A stretch of 64,000 nucleotides of DNA from Dickeya dianthicola NCPPB 453 (GTDB lineage: Bacteria; Pseudomonadota; Gammaproteobacteria; Enterobacterales; Enterobacteriaceae), in assembly GCF_000365305.1 (NCBI RefSeq), contig NZ_CM001841.1, forward strand, positions 2,582,323 through 2,646,322, read 5' to 3'. Positions 30,809 through 43,652 of the stretch are shown here, piece by piece. Under the pieces are notes generated by a model. That model was not told the origin of the DNA, searched no databases, and saw nothing but the letters and a program-made list of their open reading frames with translations. Each line of letters begins with the position of its first letter. The stretch's first letter is position 1. The position numbers were made by a program, and so were the translations under genes.

Positions 30809-32428
30809 TCAATGCTTGATGATGAATATATCCTTACTGTAGTAATCCCCTTTCAAATCGGTTTTAAACCCGCCCACATACGGCTTCACCATCTGGCTGC
30901 GCACGTAGTAGTAAATCGGGATCAGCGGCATCTGCTGTTGCAAGATCGCCTCCGCCTGATGATAGAGGGCGCTGCGGTCGTCCAGCGAAGAAGCCTTCAC
31001 TGCCTTGTCCAGCACCTCATCATAAGCTTTGTCATTGAATTTACCGGTATTGTTGCTGTCGTTGGCGCTCAGCGTGTCGAAATAGGTGGACGGTTCGTTA
31101 TAGTCGGCCCCCCAGGAGCCCCTCACCACCTCAAAGTTACCGGTACGTGAGGTGTCCAGCAGGGTTTTCCATTCCTGATTCAGCAATGTCGCTTCCACAC
31201 CAAGGCTTTGCTTCCACATTGACGCCGCCGCAATGGCGACCTTTTGGTGCGCTTCGGAAGTGTTGTACAGCAACTGGAATTTCAGCGGATGACTTTCGTC
31301 GTAGCCCGCTTCCTTCAGCAGTTTTTTCGCTTCCGCATTGCGCTGCGGCTGCGTCCAACCGGCCCATTCCGGCTGATTGCTGGTATAGCCGGCCATACCG
31401 CGCGGCACATAGTTATAAGCCGGCACCTGGCCTTGCCCCAGCACCTTGTCGGCAATCACGCTCTTATCCAGCGCCAGATCCAGCGCGCGCCTGACGCGCG
31501 AGTCATTAAACGGCGGTTTCTGAGTATTGAAGCGGTAGAGGTAAGTTGAGAGATAAGGCGTGACTTTCACTTCATTCGGCAATTCTTCTTTCAGCGATTT
31601 AAACAACTGGTTGGGCATAGTGTACGTCGCGTCCACTTCCCCGGCTTTATAGCGGTTCACTTCGGCGGTGTTGGAGACAATCACCAGATAGGTCACCTTG
31701 TTCAGTACCGTGTGGGCGTTATCCCAGTAGTTGGGGTTACGCTTGGCGGTGATGCGCTCGTTGACCACCCATTCGGTGGGAACGAACGGGCCGCTGCCGA
31801 CAAAATTGGCGGTCTGGGTCCACTTATCGCCGAATTTTTCAATCGCGGCTTTAGGGACGGTGATCATCACATAGTGGTCCACCATCGGCAGGAAATAGGA
31901 CAGTGGTTGATCCAGCGTGACCTGTACGGTCTGTTTATCCAGCGCCTTGATGCCCAGCTCCTGCGGGCTCTTTTTACCGACGATAATGTCGCCCGCATTC
32001 AGCACATGCAGACTGCCAATGTAGCTCTGGTACGGCGACAGGGTTTTGGGGTCCGCCAACCGCTGCCAGCTGAACACCACGTCATCGGCGGTGATCGGGC
32101 TTCCGTCCGACCATTTCAACCCCGGGCGCAGATGGAAGGTCCAGACTTGGTTATCTTTATTTTCCCAGCGATCCGCCAGGCCCGGCATCACGACGCCGTC
32201 ATCGCGCACCGACACCAGCTTTTCAAAAAAATCGTGGATGAGGTTGCCTTCTACGTCACTTTCCACTTTATGCAGGTCCAGCGACGCCGGCTCGGAACCG
32301 TTGGCGCGCACCAGTTCCTGTTTATCCGCCAGTTGCACACCGGCAGGCACCGCCGCCGCCTGCACCGAAACCGCAGTAAAACTTAATACACCCAAGATGG
32401 ATGCCAGCCAACCCTTGTTTATCGTCAT
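30809..32428 (-). CDS. Oligopeptide/murein-peptide binding protein (OppA/MppA-like)
   Basis: This periplasmic ABC solute-binding protein of 539 residues has a Sec signal (GWLASILGVLSFTAVSVQA). The body matches OppA and MppA, for example VWTFHLRPGLKWSDG, NQEWKTLLDT and DYNEPSTYFDT. It has no permease genes nearby, so it probably serves the Opp system elsewhere, as MppA does. The ATG at 32428 follows GTAGAGGAGAACGGC. I cannot separate OppA from MppA by eye, so no symbol is given. Confidence 0.88.
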   Translation of the reverse strand: MTINKGWLASILGVLSFTAVSVQAAAVPAGVQLADKQELVRANGSEPASLDLHKVESDVEGNLIHDFFEKLVSVRDDGVVMPGLADRWENKDNQVWTFHLRPGLKWSDGSPITADDVVFSWQRLADPKTLSPYQSYIGSLHVLNAGDIIVGKKSPQELGIKALDKQTVQVTLDQPLSYFLPMVDHYVMITVPKAAIEKFGDKWTQTANFVGSGPFVPTEWVVNERITAKRNPNYWDNAHTVLNKVTYLVIVSNTAEVNRYKAGEVDATYTMPNQLFKSLKEELPNEVKVTPYLSTYLYRFNTQKPPFNDSRVRRALDLALDKSVIADKVLGQGQVPAYNYVPRGMAGYTSNQPEWAGWTQPQRNAEAKKLLKEAGYDESHPLKFQLLYNTSEAHQKVAIAAASMWKQSLGVEATLLNQEWKTLLDTSRTGNFEVVRGSWGADYNEPSTYFDTLSANDSNNTGKFNDKAYDEVLDKAVKASSLDDRSALYHQAEAILQQQMPLIPIYYYVRSQMVKPYVGGFKTDLKGDYYSKDIFIIKH

Positions 32429-32502
32429 GCCGTTCTCCTCTACCCCCGTCGATATTTCAGGTTGCAGATGCATTGCTTTTTTATCCGCTTGCCATTCGCC
32501 TT

Positions 32503-32576
32503 ACCCTGAATAACCAACGTATTACGCTGTTCAAACTGCGAGCGTATTGCCCTGCAACCCAAATTATTTAAGGTGA
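32503..32576. repeat. Palindromic repeat element (TATACCC family)
   Basis: One end reads ACCCTGAATAACCAACG. The other, read on the minus strand, is CTCACCTTAAATAATTTGGG followed by TTGCAGGG, matching the AAATAATTCG-GTTGCAGG end shared by the copies at 42.3, 42.6, 51.4 and 57.5 kb. Confidence 0.6.
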
Positions 32577-32691
32577 GATAATTTTATGTTATGAATCATG
32601 GCATTAAGCCATGATTCACTAATACTGCATCCGGGGGGGCAGTACAAGCAGACAATCGACAATTTCCGTGTACGACGCTTACCTAAATGGC

Positions 32692-32723
32692 AAAATAAAT
32701 CAGCCCCATGAAAGGGGCTGATT
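32692..32723 (-). terminator. Rho-independent terminator of acnA
   Basis: On the minus strand AATCAGCCCC and GGGGCTGATT form a 10-bp stem followed by TATTTTG, 26 bases past the acnA stop. Confidence 0.85.
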
Positions 32724-32748
32724 GCGGGCAAAGGGAACAAGCGTCAGG

Positions 32749-35430
<2,682 letters not shown>

Positions 35431-35909
35431 GATTTCTCCCCGGCAGGCAACCTGCCCGGCGGACTCACATCAGTGAACACCACGCAGACAAGGCTGCAGA
35501 ATGGTTAGATGGTTAAAAAAACCACCGGCGTACATCGCGTTATGGCGATATGGCGATATGGCGATAGATATCACTCATTTAAAGATAACATAGACTATGA
35601 TTAACGATTAACGCATTTGTAACACGCTGAATGGCAAGATAAACCATACGCGAGAGTGAATATTCCCGCTATGCAACCGATAATCATAAAAAGGAAGTGG
35701 TTTACCCTTGGACCAGGATGTCGGGAGGACGCAATAGCCCGGCAGCACGTTGATTTCACAGTACTCTTATCTTGCGATGCCGCGCACAGCCAGTCTCACT
35801 GATTTATAGCAATATGAATTTACACGATCATGTGAAACCGTTTACCGTTGTTAACACCTTTACCTGACACTGCGACTCACCGCAAAGACGTTGACAGAAG
35901 GAATGGCGA
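35431..35909. other. Intergenic region between divergent acnA and gstA
   Basis: No coding sequence is convincing in these 479 bases. It contains an 8-bp triplication (TATGGCGA, 35541-35564) and AT-rich DNA expected to hold the promoters of both flanking genes. Confidence 0.55.
35541..35564. repeat. 8-bp tandem triplication upstream of acnA
   Basis: TATGGCGA is repeated three times without mismatch. Confidence 0.9.
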
Positions 35910-36524
35910 ATGAAACTCTATTACAAACCGGGAAGTTGCTCACTGTTTCCTCATATTATTCTGCACGAGACTCGGACCAAGTTCACGCTGGTGAACGTCG
36001 ACCTGCGCACCAAAAAAACCGAGCAGGGAAGTGACTACCTACAGATAAACCCCAAAGGCATGGTGCCGGCGCTGGCGCTGGATGACGGCGCCATTCTGAC
36101 GGAAACCATCGCCATTGCCCTGTATCTGGCGGACAAAGCGCCGCAATATAATCTGATCGCGCCGTCCAGCACGATTCATCATTATCGCGCCATCGAGTGG
36201 CTGTCCTACATTTCCACTGAACTGCACAAGTCCTTCTCGCCGCTGTTCCGCCCCGGCACGCCGGAGCTGTACAAAGATTTACTGAAAAGCTATCTGGAGC
36301 AACGTTTCCGTTACCTGAACCAGGTACTGAGCGAACACGACTATCTGGTGGGCAACCGCTTTGGCGTCGCCGATGCTTACCTGTTCACCATCTGTCGCTG
36401 GGCGCACGATCTGAAGTTCGATCTGATTCAGTTCCCGGCGCTGACGGCTTATCTGGAGCGCGTCTCGGGACGGCCGGCGGTAGAGAAAGCGCTGACGGCG
36501 GAAGGGCTTGACGTCAAATACTGA
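35910..36524 (+). CDS. gstA: Glutathione S-transferase (beta class)
   Basis: This 204-residue enzyme conjugates glutathione to electrophiles. The N-terminal thioredoxin fold has MKLYYKPGSCSLFPHI, with the beta-class active-site Cys at position 10. A GSH-binding TETIAIALYLAD follows, and the helical C-terminal domain contains the VADAYLFT N-capping box. Start MKLYYKPG is preceded by AGAAGGAATGGCGA. It lies beside pdxY as in E. coli. Confidence 0.95.
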   Translation: MKLYYKPGSCSLFPHIILHETRTKFTLVNVDLRTKKTEQGSDYLQINPKGMVPALALDDGAILTETIAIALYLADKAPQYNLIAPSSTIHHYRAIEWLSYISTELHKSFSPLFRPGTPELYKDLLKSYLEQRFRYLNQVLSEHDYLVGNRFGVADAYLFTICRWAHDLKFDLIQFPALTAYLERVSGRPAVEKALTAEGLDVKY

Positions 36525-36558
36525 CGCCGCCGGATAGCAGGACAAAAGACAAAGGAAC

Positions 36559-36583
36559 ACAACGGGACGCCACGCCCCGTTGT
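36559..36583. terminator. Hairpin between convergent gstA and pdxY
   Basis: ACAACGGG and CCCGTTGT pair across a nine-base loop between the two stops. Confidence 0.45.
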
Positions 36584-36598
36584 TGACGTCGTCTCTGT

Positions 36599-37459
36599 TT
36601 AGCGACGAACAGCCTGGAAATGATGGCGTGGCTGCACGATGCCATCCTGCGCCGCCACCAGTTGCAGTTCATACTGTTCCATTTCTTTCGTCACCAGCAT
36701 CACTTCATAGACCGCCGCGGTGGTGTGTTCCAGCGCTTTTTCCGGTGCAACGCCTTTGAGCAGATTCACCAGCAGCAGCCCGCTGGTCAGGTCGCCCACG
36801 CCAACCGGCTGGCGCGGCCCGAAATCCACCAACGGGCGCTGGATATGCCAGGCATCTTCCGGCGTCACCAGCAGCATTTCAAAGCTGTCTTTGCCGGCGG
36901 CGGCACGGCTTAGGTGCTTGACCAACACCAGCTTCGGCCCCCGCCGGCACAGCTCACGGCTGGCCTGCACCGCCTCATCCACCGTATGGACGGTGCGACC
37001 GCTCAGCAGTTCCAGCTCCGGCAGGTTGGGCGCAATCATGTCGCTCGCCTGCAGTGATTGATTACAGTGAAAATCGGTTACGCCTGCCGGCACGATGCAA
37101 CCTTTTTCCGGCGTTCCCATCACCGGGTCGCAGAAGTAAATGGCGCGCGGATTGGCGGCTTTCACCCGGCGCACCACCTCCAGAATGTGCCCGCCCTGCT
37201 CCGGCGAACCGATATACCCGCTCAATACCGCATCGCAGTCCTTCAGGTGATCGATATTGCTGATGCCCTGAGCAATCTCGGTCAGATGCTCAGCGGGCAT
37301 CACGCAACCGGTCCACTGACCATATTGGGTATGGTTGGAAAATTGCACGGTATTCAGCGGCCAGACATTCACGCCCATCCGGCGCATGGGAAACTCCGCC
37401 GCGCTGTTGCCGGCATGACCGAAAACCACGTGAGACTGAATCGACAGTATGTTTTTCAT
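36599..37459 (-). CDS. pdxY: Pyridoxal kinase
   Basis: This enzyme salvages pyridoxal to PLP. The 286-residue ribokinase-like kinase starts [20 protein letters not shown]. Its C-terminal active-site region reads [19 protein letters not shown], where Asp is the catalytic base in the GDLTSG motif. It follows tyrS at 176 bp with a terminator between, the same order as the E. coli pdxH-tyrS-pdxY cluster. Confidence 0.96.
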   Translation of the reverse strand: MKNILSIQSHVVFGHAGNSAAEFPMRRMGVNVWPLNTVQFSNHTQYGQWTGCVMPAEHLTEIAQGISNIDHLKDCDAVLSGYIGSPEQGGHILEVVRRVKAANPRAIYFCDPVMGTPEKGCIVPAGVTDFHCNQSLQASDMIAPNLPELELLSGRTVHTVDEAVQASRELCRRGPKLVLVKHLSRAAAGKDSFEMLLVTPEDAWHIQRPLVDFGPRQPVGVGDLTSGLLLVNLLKGVAPEKALEHTTAAVYEVMLVTKEMEQYELQLVAAQDGIVQPRHHFQAVRR

Positions 37460-37484
37460 GAAAGTGACTACCCTTGCCTGCTCA

Positions 37485-37517
37485 AATGCGATGTGCGTGT
37501 TAATGCGATGTGCGTGT
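37485..37517. repeat. 17-bp tandem duplication upstream of pdxY
   Basis: AATGCGATGTGCGTGTT is present twice in tandem; the second copy differs only in its last base. Confidence 0.85.
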
Positions 37518-37594
37518 CGTTATAAAATCGCTGGTTATAAAACCGCGTATTACCTTGGTTCCGCCGTTCGGTGCGGAACACGCAGGAAGCACGC

Positions 37595-37624
37595 CTAAAA
37601 ACAAAGGGAGCATTCCGCTCCCTT
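37595..37624 (-). terminator. Rho-independent terminator of tyrS
   Basis: On the minus strand AAGGGAGC and GCTCCCTT form an 8-bp stem followed by TGTTTTTAGG. It lies 12 bases beyond the tyrS stop. Confidence 0.85.
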
Positions 37625-37635
37625 CGGTGGTTCAA

Positions 37636-38910
37636 TCAGTCTTTCCAGCAGACCAGACAATAATTTTTCTTGCCCCGGCGCAGCAGGGTGTAACGGCCGA
37701 ATAGACGATCGGCGTCCGTAAAGCGGAATTCCGGGTCCGACTGCTTCTCGCCGTTGATGGTAATCGCGTTGGAAGCGATGGTCTTGCGCGCCTGCCCGCG
37801 GGACGGCTGCAATTCGGAATCCACCAACGCCTGCTGCAAGTCAGCGTCTGTCGCCAGTTCAACCATCGGCACGCCATCCTGCGCCAGCTGCGCGAAATCC
37901 GCTTCGGTCAGGTCGCTCAAATTGCCGTTGAACAGACTCTGGGTGATGCGTTTGGCGGCAATCAGCCCCTCTTCGCCATGCACCAGACGGGTCACTTCCT
38001 CCGCTAGCACATACTGGGCACGCGGCGCGGCACCGCTGTTCTTGTCTTCCTCTTCCAGCGCATTGATCGCTTCAATATCAAGAAAGGTGAAGAATTTCAG
38101 GAACCGGTATACGTCAGCGTCAGCGGTGTTGATCCAGAACTGGTAGAACTTGTACGGACTGGTTTTCTTCGGATCCAGCCATACCGCGCCGCTTTCGGTT
38201 TTGCCGAACTTGGTGCCGTCAGACTTGGTGATCAGCGGAACGGTCAAACCGAACACCTGTTTCTGATGCAAACGGCGGGTCAGGTCGATCCCGGAGGTGA
38301 TGTTGCCCCACTGGTCGGAACCGCCAATCTGCAACTCCACGCCGTACAGCGCGTTCAACGAGGCGAAGTCATAGCCCTGCAGCAGGTTGTAGGAAAACTC
38401 GGTGAAAGAAATACCCACGTCATCCCGGTTCAGGCGCTGTTTGACCGCTTCTTTGTTGATCATCTGGTTGACGGAGAAGTGCTTGCCGATATCGCGCAGA
38501 AACGTCAGCACATTCATCGAACCGAACCAGTCGTAGTTGTTGGCCGCCACGGCGCTGTTGTCGCCGCAGTCGAAATCCAGGAACGGCGCCGCCTGACGGC
38601 GAATTTTTTCCACCCATTCCTGCACCGTATCTTCGGTATTCAGCTTACGCTCGGCGGCTTTGAAACTCGGATCGCCGATAAGCCCCGTCGCGCCGCCCAC
38701 CAGCGCCACCGGTTTGTGACCGGCCATCTGAAAGCGTTTCAGGCACAGCAGTGGCACCAGATGTCCCAAATGCAAGCTGTCGGCAGTCGGATCAAAGCCG
38801 CAATACAGTGCAATTGGCCCCTGCGCCAGTCGCTCTGCCAACGCGCCCTCGTCCGTTACCTGGGCCACCAGGCCCCGCTCTTGCAATTGTTGAATCAGAT
38901 TGCTTGCCAT
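37636..38910 (-). CDS. tyrS: Tyrosyl-tRNA synthetase
   Basis: This class I aminoacyl-tRNA synthetase has 424 residues. The HIGH motif appears as HLGH near residue 47, the KMSKS equivalent as KFGKT near residue 235, and a C-terminal S4 domain ends in [19 protein letters not shown]. The ATG at 38910 gives [20 protein letters not shown] as in E. coli and has GGAGACTTTG upstream; the frame to 38952 is an extension without similarity. Confidence 0.98.
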   Translation of the reverse strand: MASNLIQQLQERGLVAQVTDEGALAERLAQGPIALYCGFDPTADSLHLGHLVPLLCLKRFQMAGHKPVALVGGATGLIGDPSFKAAERKLNTEDTVQEWVEKIRRQAAPFLDFDCGDNSAVAANNYDWFGSMNVLTFLRDIGKHFSVNQMINKEAVKQRLNRDDVGISFTEFSYNLLQGYDFASLNALYGVELQIGGSDQWGNITSGIDLTRRLHQKQVFGLTVPLITKSDGTKFGKTESGAVWLDPKKTSPYKFYQFWINTADADVYRFLKFFTFLDIEAINALEEEDKNSGAAPRAQYVLAEEVTRLVHGEEGLIAAKRITQSLFNGNLSDLTEADFAQLAQDGVPMVELATDADLQQALVDSELQPSRGQARKTIASNAITINGEKQSDPEFRFTDADRLFGRYTLLRRGKKNYCLVCWKD

Positions 38911-39050
38911 CAAAGTCTCCATGTATAAACGACCGCATCTTTGCCGGTACACGATTTTTCGCCTTTTTGGCGAAAGAAAAATTCAGGGTGACATAGAATA
39001 AAGCGCCGACACCGGGAGTGCCAGCGCTTAGCGCAACAAAATCCGGTGAT

Positions 39051-39767
39051 TTAGGGCGCCAGCCGGTCGATTGCCCAGCCATCGCTCTCGCGCTGGTACA
39101 GAAAACGGTCGTGCAGCCGGTGTTCGCCGCCCTGCCAAAACTCCATCGACGCGATAGTGACGCGGAACCCGCCCCAGAAACTCGGCAGCGGAATCTCGCC
39201 TTGCTGAAACTTCTGTTTCATCTCGAAGAACTTGCTTTCCAGCATGCCGCGGGCGGAAATGCGGCTTGACTGTTTTGAAACCCAGGCGCCGATCTGGCTG
39301 TCGCGCGGACGGCTGTGGAAATATTTCATCACGTCCAGCATCGGCAATTTTTCCGCCTTGCCCAGGACGATGACCTGACGTTCCAGCATGTGCCAGGGAA
39401 ACAGCAGGCTAATATGGGAATTCACCGCCAATTGCTGCGCCTTACGGCTGCCCATATTGGTATAAAACACCATGCCTTTTTCGTCATAGTGTTTCAGCAG
39501 CACGATGCGCTGATAAGGCTGGCCTTGCTCGTCGACCGTCGCCACGCACATTGCGGTGGGGTCCGCCAGTTGCGCTTCGCAAGCCTGCTTTAGCCAGCGT
39601 TCGAACAGGTCGAGCGGGTTGTCGGTCAGATCGTGGCGGCGTAGCCCGCCGCGGGTATATTCGCGCCGTAAATCGGCGATATCGACTGCGGCGGCGTTTT
39701 CACCGGGCGCAATCGCAACGCGGTTTCGGGTGTCAGGGTTGTGCGCGTCATCGTGTTCTGTGGTCAT
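39051..39767 (-). CDS. pdxH: Pyridoxamine 5'-phosphate oxidase
   Basis: This FMN-dependent enzyme carries out the final step of PLP synthesis. The 238 residues include the FMN and substrate blocks [39 protein letters not shown] and the C-terminal [12 protein letters not shown] with RLAP end. The ATG at 39767 follows AGGACCTC. The first 25 or so residues (acidic, Asn/Asp-rich) are longer than in E. coli. It lies upstream of tyrS. Confidence 0.97.
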   Translation of the reverse strand: MTTEHDDAHNPDTRNRVAIAPGENAAAVDIADLRREYTRGGLRRHDLTDNPLDLFERWLKQACEAQLADPTAMCVATVDEQGQPYQRIVLLKHYDEKGMVFYTNMGSRKAQQLAVNSHISLLFPWHMLERQVIVLGKAEKLPMLDVMKYFHSRPRDSQIGAWVSKQSSRISARGMLESKFFEMKQKFQQGEIPLPSFWGGFRVTIASMEFWQGGEHRLHDRFLYQRESDGWAIDRLAP

Positions 39768-39790
39768 GAGGTCCTGCCGTTGCCTAACCG

Positions 39791-39810
39791 AGCGAGAAAT
39801 AGCGAGAAAT
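39791..39810. repeat. 10-bp tandem duplication upstream of pdxH
   Basis: AGCGAGAAAT is repeated twice in tandem in the mliC-pdxH gap. Confidence 0.85.
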
Positions 39811-39874
39811 AGAGAGGATTCATTCTGCGCTCGCATCGCCGAAATCTCAACGCCCGCAACGGCCTAGACACCGA

Positions 39875-40198
39875 TTACTTCAGCACACAGTCATTGACGA
39901 TGATTCTATCGCCTCGCGCGATAAACGCTTGATTTCCCTTGCTCCAGAAGGCATATCGGTCATCGCTGTAACGCGTGCCGGACGCGGCGGGCACCCGGGG
40001 CAGCGTGTGAGATTCGCCATCCAGCAGGAAGGTCACGCTGCCGCCCTGCGAGCTGGGATTCAGGGTGACGGTGAGCGGCATGGTACCGCACTGGTAGTAC
40101 AAGGTCTGCGGTGTTGCGGCCGGCATCAGTTGAGCGCAGCCGCTTAACAACACGACATCTACGATCAGCAATACACCGGCGATCAGCAATGGCTTCAT
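39875..40198 (-). CDS. mliC: MliC, membrane-bound inhibitor of C-type lysozyme
   Basis: This outer-membrane lipoprotein of 107 residues protects against eukaryotic C-type lysozymes. A signal peptide ends in the lipobox LSGC near residue 20, followed by a MliC/YdhA beta barrel with paired Cys (YYQCGTMPLTV and NDCVLK) and the SDDRYAFWSKGNQAF motif. Together with anmK it forms a minus-strand run toward pdxH. Confidence 0.92.
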   Translation of the reverse strand: MKPLLIAGVLLIVDVVLLSGCAQLMPAATPQTLYYQCGTMPLTVTLNPSSQGGSVTFLLDGESHTLPRVPAASGTRYSDDRYAFWSKGNQAFIARGDRIIVNDCVLK

Positions 40199-40304
40199 TC
40201 TATTGTTCTCCTGTTATTAGCGGATCCCGGCATCCTATCCGGACCAATCCAATAACGGAGCAGTCTATCAACAGACCGCTGACGGACCTCTCGGCAAAAT
40301 CCGA

Positions 40305-41417
40305 TTACACGGTCATCGCCGGATAAATGGCGCCCAGCACGGTTTCGCGGCTGGCGCCGGTAACGGACGGCAAATTGCCGGGCAACCCGGACAGCGTACG
40401 GAACGCCAGCCAGGCGAACGCCAGCGCTTCCATGTCATCGCCACGGATGCCGAAGTTGTCGGTAGCGCTGACTTCGATGCCCGGCAAACGCGCCGACAGT
40501 TGACTCATCAGCAGCGGGTTGCGCGCCCCGCCGCCGCACACCAGCACACGTTCGCAACCGCCGGTCAGCAGCACTTGCCCGGCGATGGTTTCCGCGCTGA
40601 GCGCCGCCAATGTAGCCTGCACATCTTCCGGCCGCAGGTGGGGAAAAGCCGCCAGCTGTCTTTCCAGCCAGGCCAGATTGAAATATTCACGCCCGGTGCT
40701 CTTGGGCGCCGGCAACCCGAAATAGGGATCGGACAGCATGTGGCTCAGCAACGCGTTGTCCACCTGGCCGGTTAACGCCCATGCGGCGTCTTTATCGTAT
40801 GGCTGCGCCCGGTGGCGCCATACCCAGGCATCCAGCAGCATATTGCCCGGCCCGGTGTCATAGCCTTTTACCGGGCGCCCCGGCACCAGCACCGAAATGT
40901 TGGCGATCCCGCCGATATTCAGCACAATTCGCCGCTCCACCGGATGCTGCAACAGCGCGTGATGAAATACCGGCACCAGCGGCGCCCCTTGCCCACCCAA
41001 CGCCATGTCGCGGCGGCGAAAATCACCGACCGTGGTGATGCCGGTCACCGCGGCAATACGGTTGCAATCGCCAATCTGTAGGGTACAAGGCGCATCGCCA
41101 CCCGGCTCATGCCAGACCGTCTGCCCATGACAGCCAATCGCGGTAATCTCGCTCGCACTCAACCCGGTCTGGCGCAACAGCGCGTGTACCGCATCGGCAA
41201 ACAGCGCGCCGAGCCGGGTATCCAGTCGCCCCAATTCGGAGAGCGTCACGGCCTGACCTTGATTCATGCCCAGTATCGTCTGGCGAATCGCCGGCGAAAG
41301 CGGGTGACAATAACTGGCTTGCTGTGCGACGGTGTGTTCATCAATAGCAGCCAGCACCACGTCGACACCATCCAGACTGGTGCCGGACATCACACCAATA
41401 TATCTTCCAGACCTCAT
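40305..41417 (-). CDS. anmK: Anhydro-N-acetylmuramic acid kinase
   Basis: This enzyme recycles murein sugar by converting anhydro-MurNAc to MurNAc-6-P. The 370-residue kinase of the hexokinase/actin fold has [10 protein letters not shown] near the N-terminus, [21 protein letters not shown] and [12 protein letters not shown]. Start [17 protein letters not shown] follows CAAAGGTAATCCG. It is adjacent to mliC and divergent from slyB, as in E. coli. Confidence 0.97.
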   Translation of the reverse strand: MRSGRYIGVMSGTSLDGVDVVLAAIDEHTVAQQASYCHPLSPAIRQTILGMNQGQAVTLSELGRLDTRLGALFADAVHALLRQTGLSASEITAIGCHGQTVWHEPGGDAPCTLQIGDCNRIAAVTGITTVGDFRRRDMALGGQGAPLVPVFHHALLQHPVERRIVLNIGGIANISVLVPGRPVKGYDTGPGNMLLDAWVWRHRAQPYDKDAAWALTGQVDNALLSHMLSDPYFGLPAPKSTGREYFNLAWLERQLAAFPHLRPEDVQATLAALSAETIAGQVLLTGGCERVLVCGGGARNPLLMSQLSARLPGIEVSATDNFGIRGDDMEALAFAWLAFRTLSGLPGNLPSVTGASRETVLGAIYPAMTV

Positions 41418-41761
41418 CGGATTACCTTTGTTTTGTAAAATGACCGTCTGTCACGACATAGCCTCAAATGACCAGACGATTCAGGCACGTTATCAGCACA
41501 TTGGATGTAGATTTTGTCTTTTTTGTCAGACTGATGCCAGCGTAGGTAAAAAATCACCCTTTGACACGGTTTTTCAGAAAAAGAGGGCTTCACAGGAAAC
41601 TTTATAACGCGTTTATTATCAATTTAGGCGCGCTATTCTATGCTTAACATCAATTGAAACAGTAGAATGGTGCGTTCGACCACACCATGATGTGACAATA
41701 GATAATTCGTCGGCTTAGGCTGCGCCCCCGACACAGACACAGCTATAACAGGAGTCTTTCT
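41418..41761. other. Intergenic region between divergent anmK and slyB
   Basis: No gene is seen in these 344 bases. A PhoP-box-like sequence at 41599-41615 and the slyB ribosome binding site CAGGAGTCTTTCT are the recognisable elements. Confidence 0.5.
41599..41615 (+). promoter_or_regulatory. Candidate PhoP box upstream of slyB
   Basis: ACTTTA-N5-CGTTTA resembles the direct-repeat PhoP box (GTTTA repeats 11 bases apart), with one core mismatch. slyB of E. coli and Salmonella is PhoP-controlled. The distance to the putative -10 (TATTCT, 41634) is rather long. Confidence 0.4.
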
Positions 41762-42229
41762 ATGATGAAACGTTTTCTCGTGATCACTTTAGCAGGTATC
41801 ACACTGGCTGGCTGCGCCAATACCAGCACCCTGTCAGGAGACGTTTACAGTGCATCCGAAGCTAAGCAGGTTCAGACTGTAGCCTACGGCACCGTCGTCT
41901 CCACCCGTCAGGTACAGATTCAGGCCGGTGAAGACAGCAATGTCATCGGCACCCTCGGCGGCGCCGTGCTGGGCGGGCTGGTCGGTAATACCGTCGGCCG
42001 CGGTACCGGCCGTAATCTGGCGACAGCCGCAGGCGCGGTGGCCGGTGGCGTTGCCGGTAATAGCATTGAAGGCGCGGTCAACCGCGTTCAGGGGGTAGAG
42101 CTGGAAATCCGTAAAGACGACGGCAGCACCATCATGGTGGTGCAAAAACAGGGCGATACCAAATTCCACGCCGGACAACGTGTGGCGATGGCCAATAACG
42201 GCCGTTCCATCACTGTCTCCCCGCGCTAA
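41762..42229 (+). CDS. slyB: Outer membrane lipoprotein SlyB
   Basis: This 155-residue lipoprotein of the outer membrane forms stress-induced complexes around outer-membrane proteins. A lipobox LAGC ends the signal peptide, and a glycine-zipper 2TM region (NVIGTLGGAVLGGLVGNTVG) is followed by VELEIRKDDGSTIMVVQKQ. The alignment with E. coli favours the first of two adjacent ATG codons. A strong terminator follows. Confidence 0.96.
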   Translation: MMKRFLVITLAGITLAGCANTSTLSGDVYSASEAKQVQTVAYGTVVSTRQVQIQAGEDSNVIGTLGGAVLGGLVGNTVGRGTGRNLATAAGAVAGGVAGNSIEGAVNRVQGVELEIRKDDGSTIMVVQKQGDTKFHAGQRVAMANNGRSITVSPR

Positions 42230-42239
42230 GGTTCAATTA

Positions 42240-42270
42240 ACAATCACCGCCCGTCGGGTGGTGATTGTTT
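42240..42270 (+). terminator. Terminator of slyB
   Basis: CAATCACCGCCCG and CGGGTGGTGATTG form a 13-bp stem with a three-base loop, ending in TTT. Confidence 0.8.
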
Positions 42271-42323
42271 AATGTCATCAATTCAGCTCGATATATTCAG
42301 ATAACCCTCATTCACGCGATACC

Positions 42324-42553
42324 CGTTATACCTCAAGTTGCCGGTGCGTTGGCTGCCGCGTTCAATTAGCATAAGCCGATTTGCCAGCGTAAGCCGACTT
42401 GCCGCTCACCCCAGTCACTTACTACGCGCCTGAGGATTCACTCGGTTGCCGCATTACGAGGCTCTTAATCAGCGTTACCCTGAAGAGCCAACGCGTGGCG
42501 TTGTTCAACACGCAAGCCGGTGTCCTGCAACTCGCATTATTTAGGGTATATAT
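42324..42553. repeat. Long palindromic repeat element, copy 1 (about 230 bp)
   Basis: It opens GATACCCGTTATACCTCAAG and TTGCCGGTGCGTTGGCTGC. On the minus strand its far end opens TATATACCCTAAATAATGCG and AGTTGCAGGACACCGG. The internal sequence has TGAGGATTCACTCGG and the CCCCAGTCACTTAC segment shared with copy 2. No gene lies inside. Confidence 0.7.
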
Positions 42554-42554
42554 A

Positions 42555-42754
42555 CTGGTTATACTTCGATTGCAGGTGTACTGACGTTATTACTCGGCCC
42601 TTCCGTGGGCCTCGAACCTTTGGGTCCGCGGTAAACCGCGTTCAACGCTTCCCAATGGAACTGTCTCTCACCCCAGTCATTTACTTATGTAAACCCCTGA
42701 GGATTCACCTGGGAGCGTCCTTCCTGCAACACGAATTATTTTGAGTATATGTTG
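42555..42754. repeat. Long palindromic repeat element, copy 2 (about 200 bp)
   Basis: It opens GTTATACTTCGATTGCAGGT and closes TTCCTGCAACACGAATTATT with TTGAGTATATG. It shares CACCCCAGTCATTTACTTA and CTGAGGATTCACCTGG with copy 1, to which it is directly adjacent. Confidence 0.65.
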
Positions 42755-42801
42755 TCTGGAATTCGAATTCGCCCACCAAGACATTTACTTTTTTCTATTA
42801 A

Positions 42802-43239
42802 TTAAGACTGGCTCTCATGTAATGCCAAAATGTTTTTTTCCAACCGGGAGATAATAGTGGCCAACTCATCCACTTCCTCTGGGGTAATACCATTTAATAT
42901 TTCGCTGCGCGTCTGATCAATAACGTCATTAACGGCCTGAATGATAGGATCCGCCATATCGGTTAACAGAATACGCTTGGCGCGTCGGTCGTGAACACAG
43001 ATGTGCCGGGTAATTAACCCCTTGTCTTCAAGTTGATCCAACGTACGCACCAGCGAAGGTTGTTCAATTCCTATCGCTTTGGCAAGCTGAATTTGGGACT
43101 GCCCCGGAGGCAGTTGATGAATATTATGCAGTGTGACCCAGTGCGTCTGCGTGAGCTCCAGAGGCTTTAATCGATGGTCAATCAAAGCGCGCCATACACG
43201 AACCAACCGGGCTAAATCAGAACCTAACGGCAATTCCAT
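42802..43239 (-). CDS. slyA: SlyA, MarR-family transcriptional regulator
   Basis: This 145-residue winged-helix regulator counter-silences H-NS targets and affects virulence genes in enterobacteria, including soft-rot pathogens. The sequence [20 protein letters not shown] and the DNA-binding region [21 protein letters not shown] are nearly those of E. coli. The ATG at 43239 follows AAGGAGAAGTG. It faces slyB, with two palindromic repeat elements in between. Confidence 0.97.
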   Translation of the reverse strand: MELPLGSDLARLVRVWRALIDHRLKPLELTQTHWVTLHNIHQLPPGQSQIQLAKAIGIEQPSLVRTLDQLEDKGLITRHICVHDRRAKRILLTDMADPIIQAVNDVIDQTRSEILNGITPEEVDELATIISRLEKNILALHESQS

Positions 43240-43412
43240 CACTTCTCCTTATAGTTAGCATACTAAGCAACTTCCCTGGATTGCAATCAACTCTGATTTA
43301 AAATGAAAGTATAATAAAAAACGTCTTATTGTTATCAATCTATTCTAGCAAATAATAATTAATTAAAAATGATCTTGAACTTAATTTATATCATTAAATA
43401 TCACCATTCCGG

Positions 43413-43652
43413 TTAAAACAAGGCAGGTTGATCCGGCTCGGAGGGCACTGAATTTTTTTCACTTCGCTGCGCGCGTTTCATCCTTTGTCGGCACAAACGC
43501 AGTACATCTTGTTTTTGCGCATCGCTCATTGCTCCCCAATTAAAACGCTCGTTGCGGCTGCGAAAACAGCCGCGACAAAAGCCCCGGTCATCCGCCTGGC
43601 AGATGCCCCGGCAAGGGTTGGGAACAGGAAAAAGTTCGAGCTGCTCAGCCAC
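43413..43652 (-). CDS. ydhL: DUF1289 protein, YdhL-like
   Basis: This 79-residue protein has the DUF1289 Cys cluster CRGICQADDRGFCRGCFRS, probably a metal-binding fold. It starts with GTG four bases after AGGAGGTCCT. Function is unknown. In E. coli ydhL lies next to nemRA-gloA; here nemRA is absent and gloA follows divergently. Confidence 0.88.
   Translation of the reverse strand: MAEQLELFPVPNPCRGICQADDRGFCRGCFRSRNERFNWGAMSDAQKQDVLRLCRQRMKRAQRSEKNSVPSEPDQPALF

Larger units (their letters stand above)
32429..32748. other. Intergenic region between the peptide-binding gene and acnA
   Basis: No gene is seen. It contains a palindromic repeat element (about 32503-32576) and the acnA terminator at 32692-32723. 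The cysB and topA genes that neighbour acnA in E. coli are not here. Confidence 0.6.
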
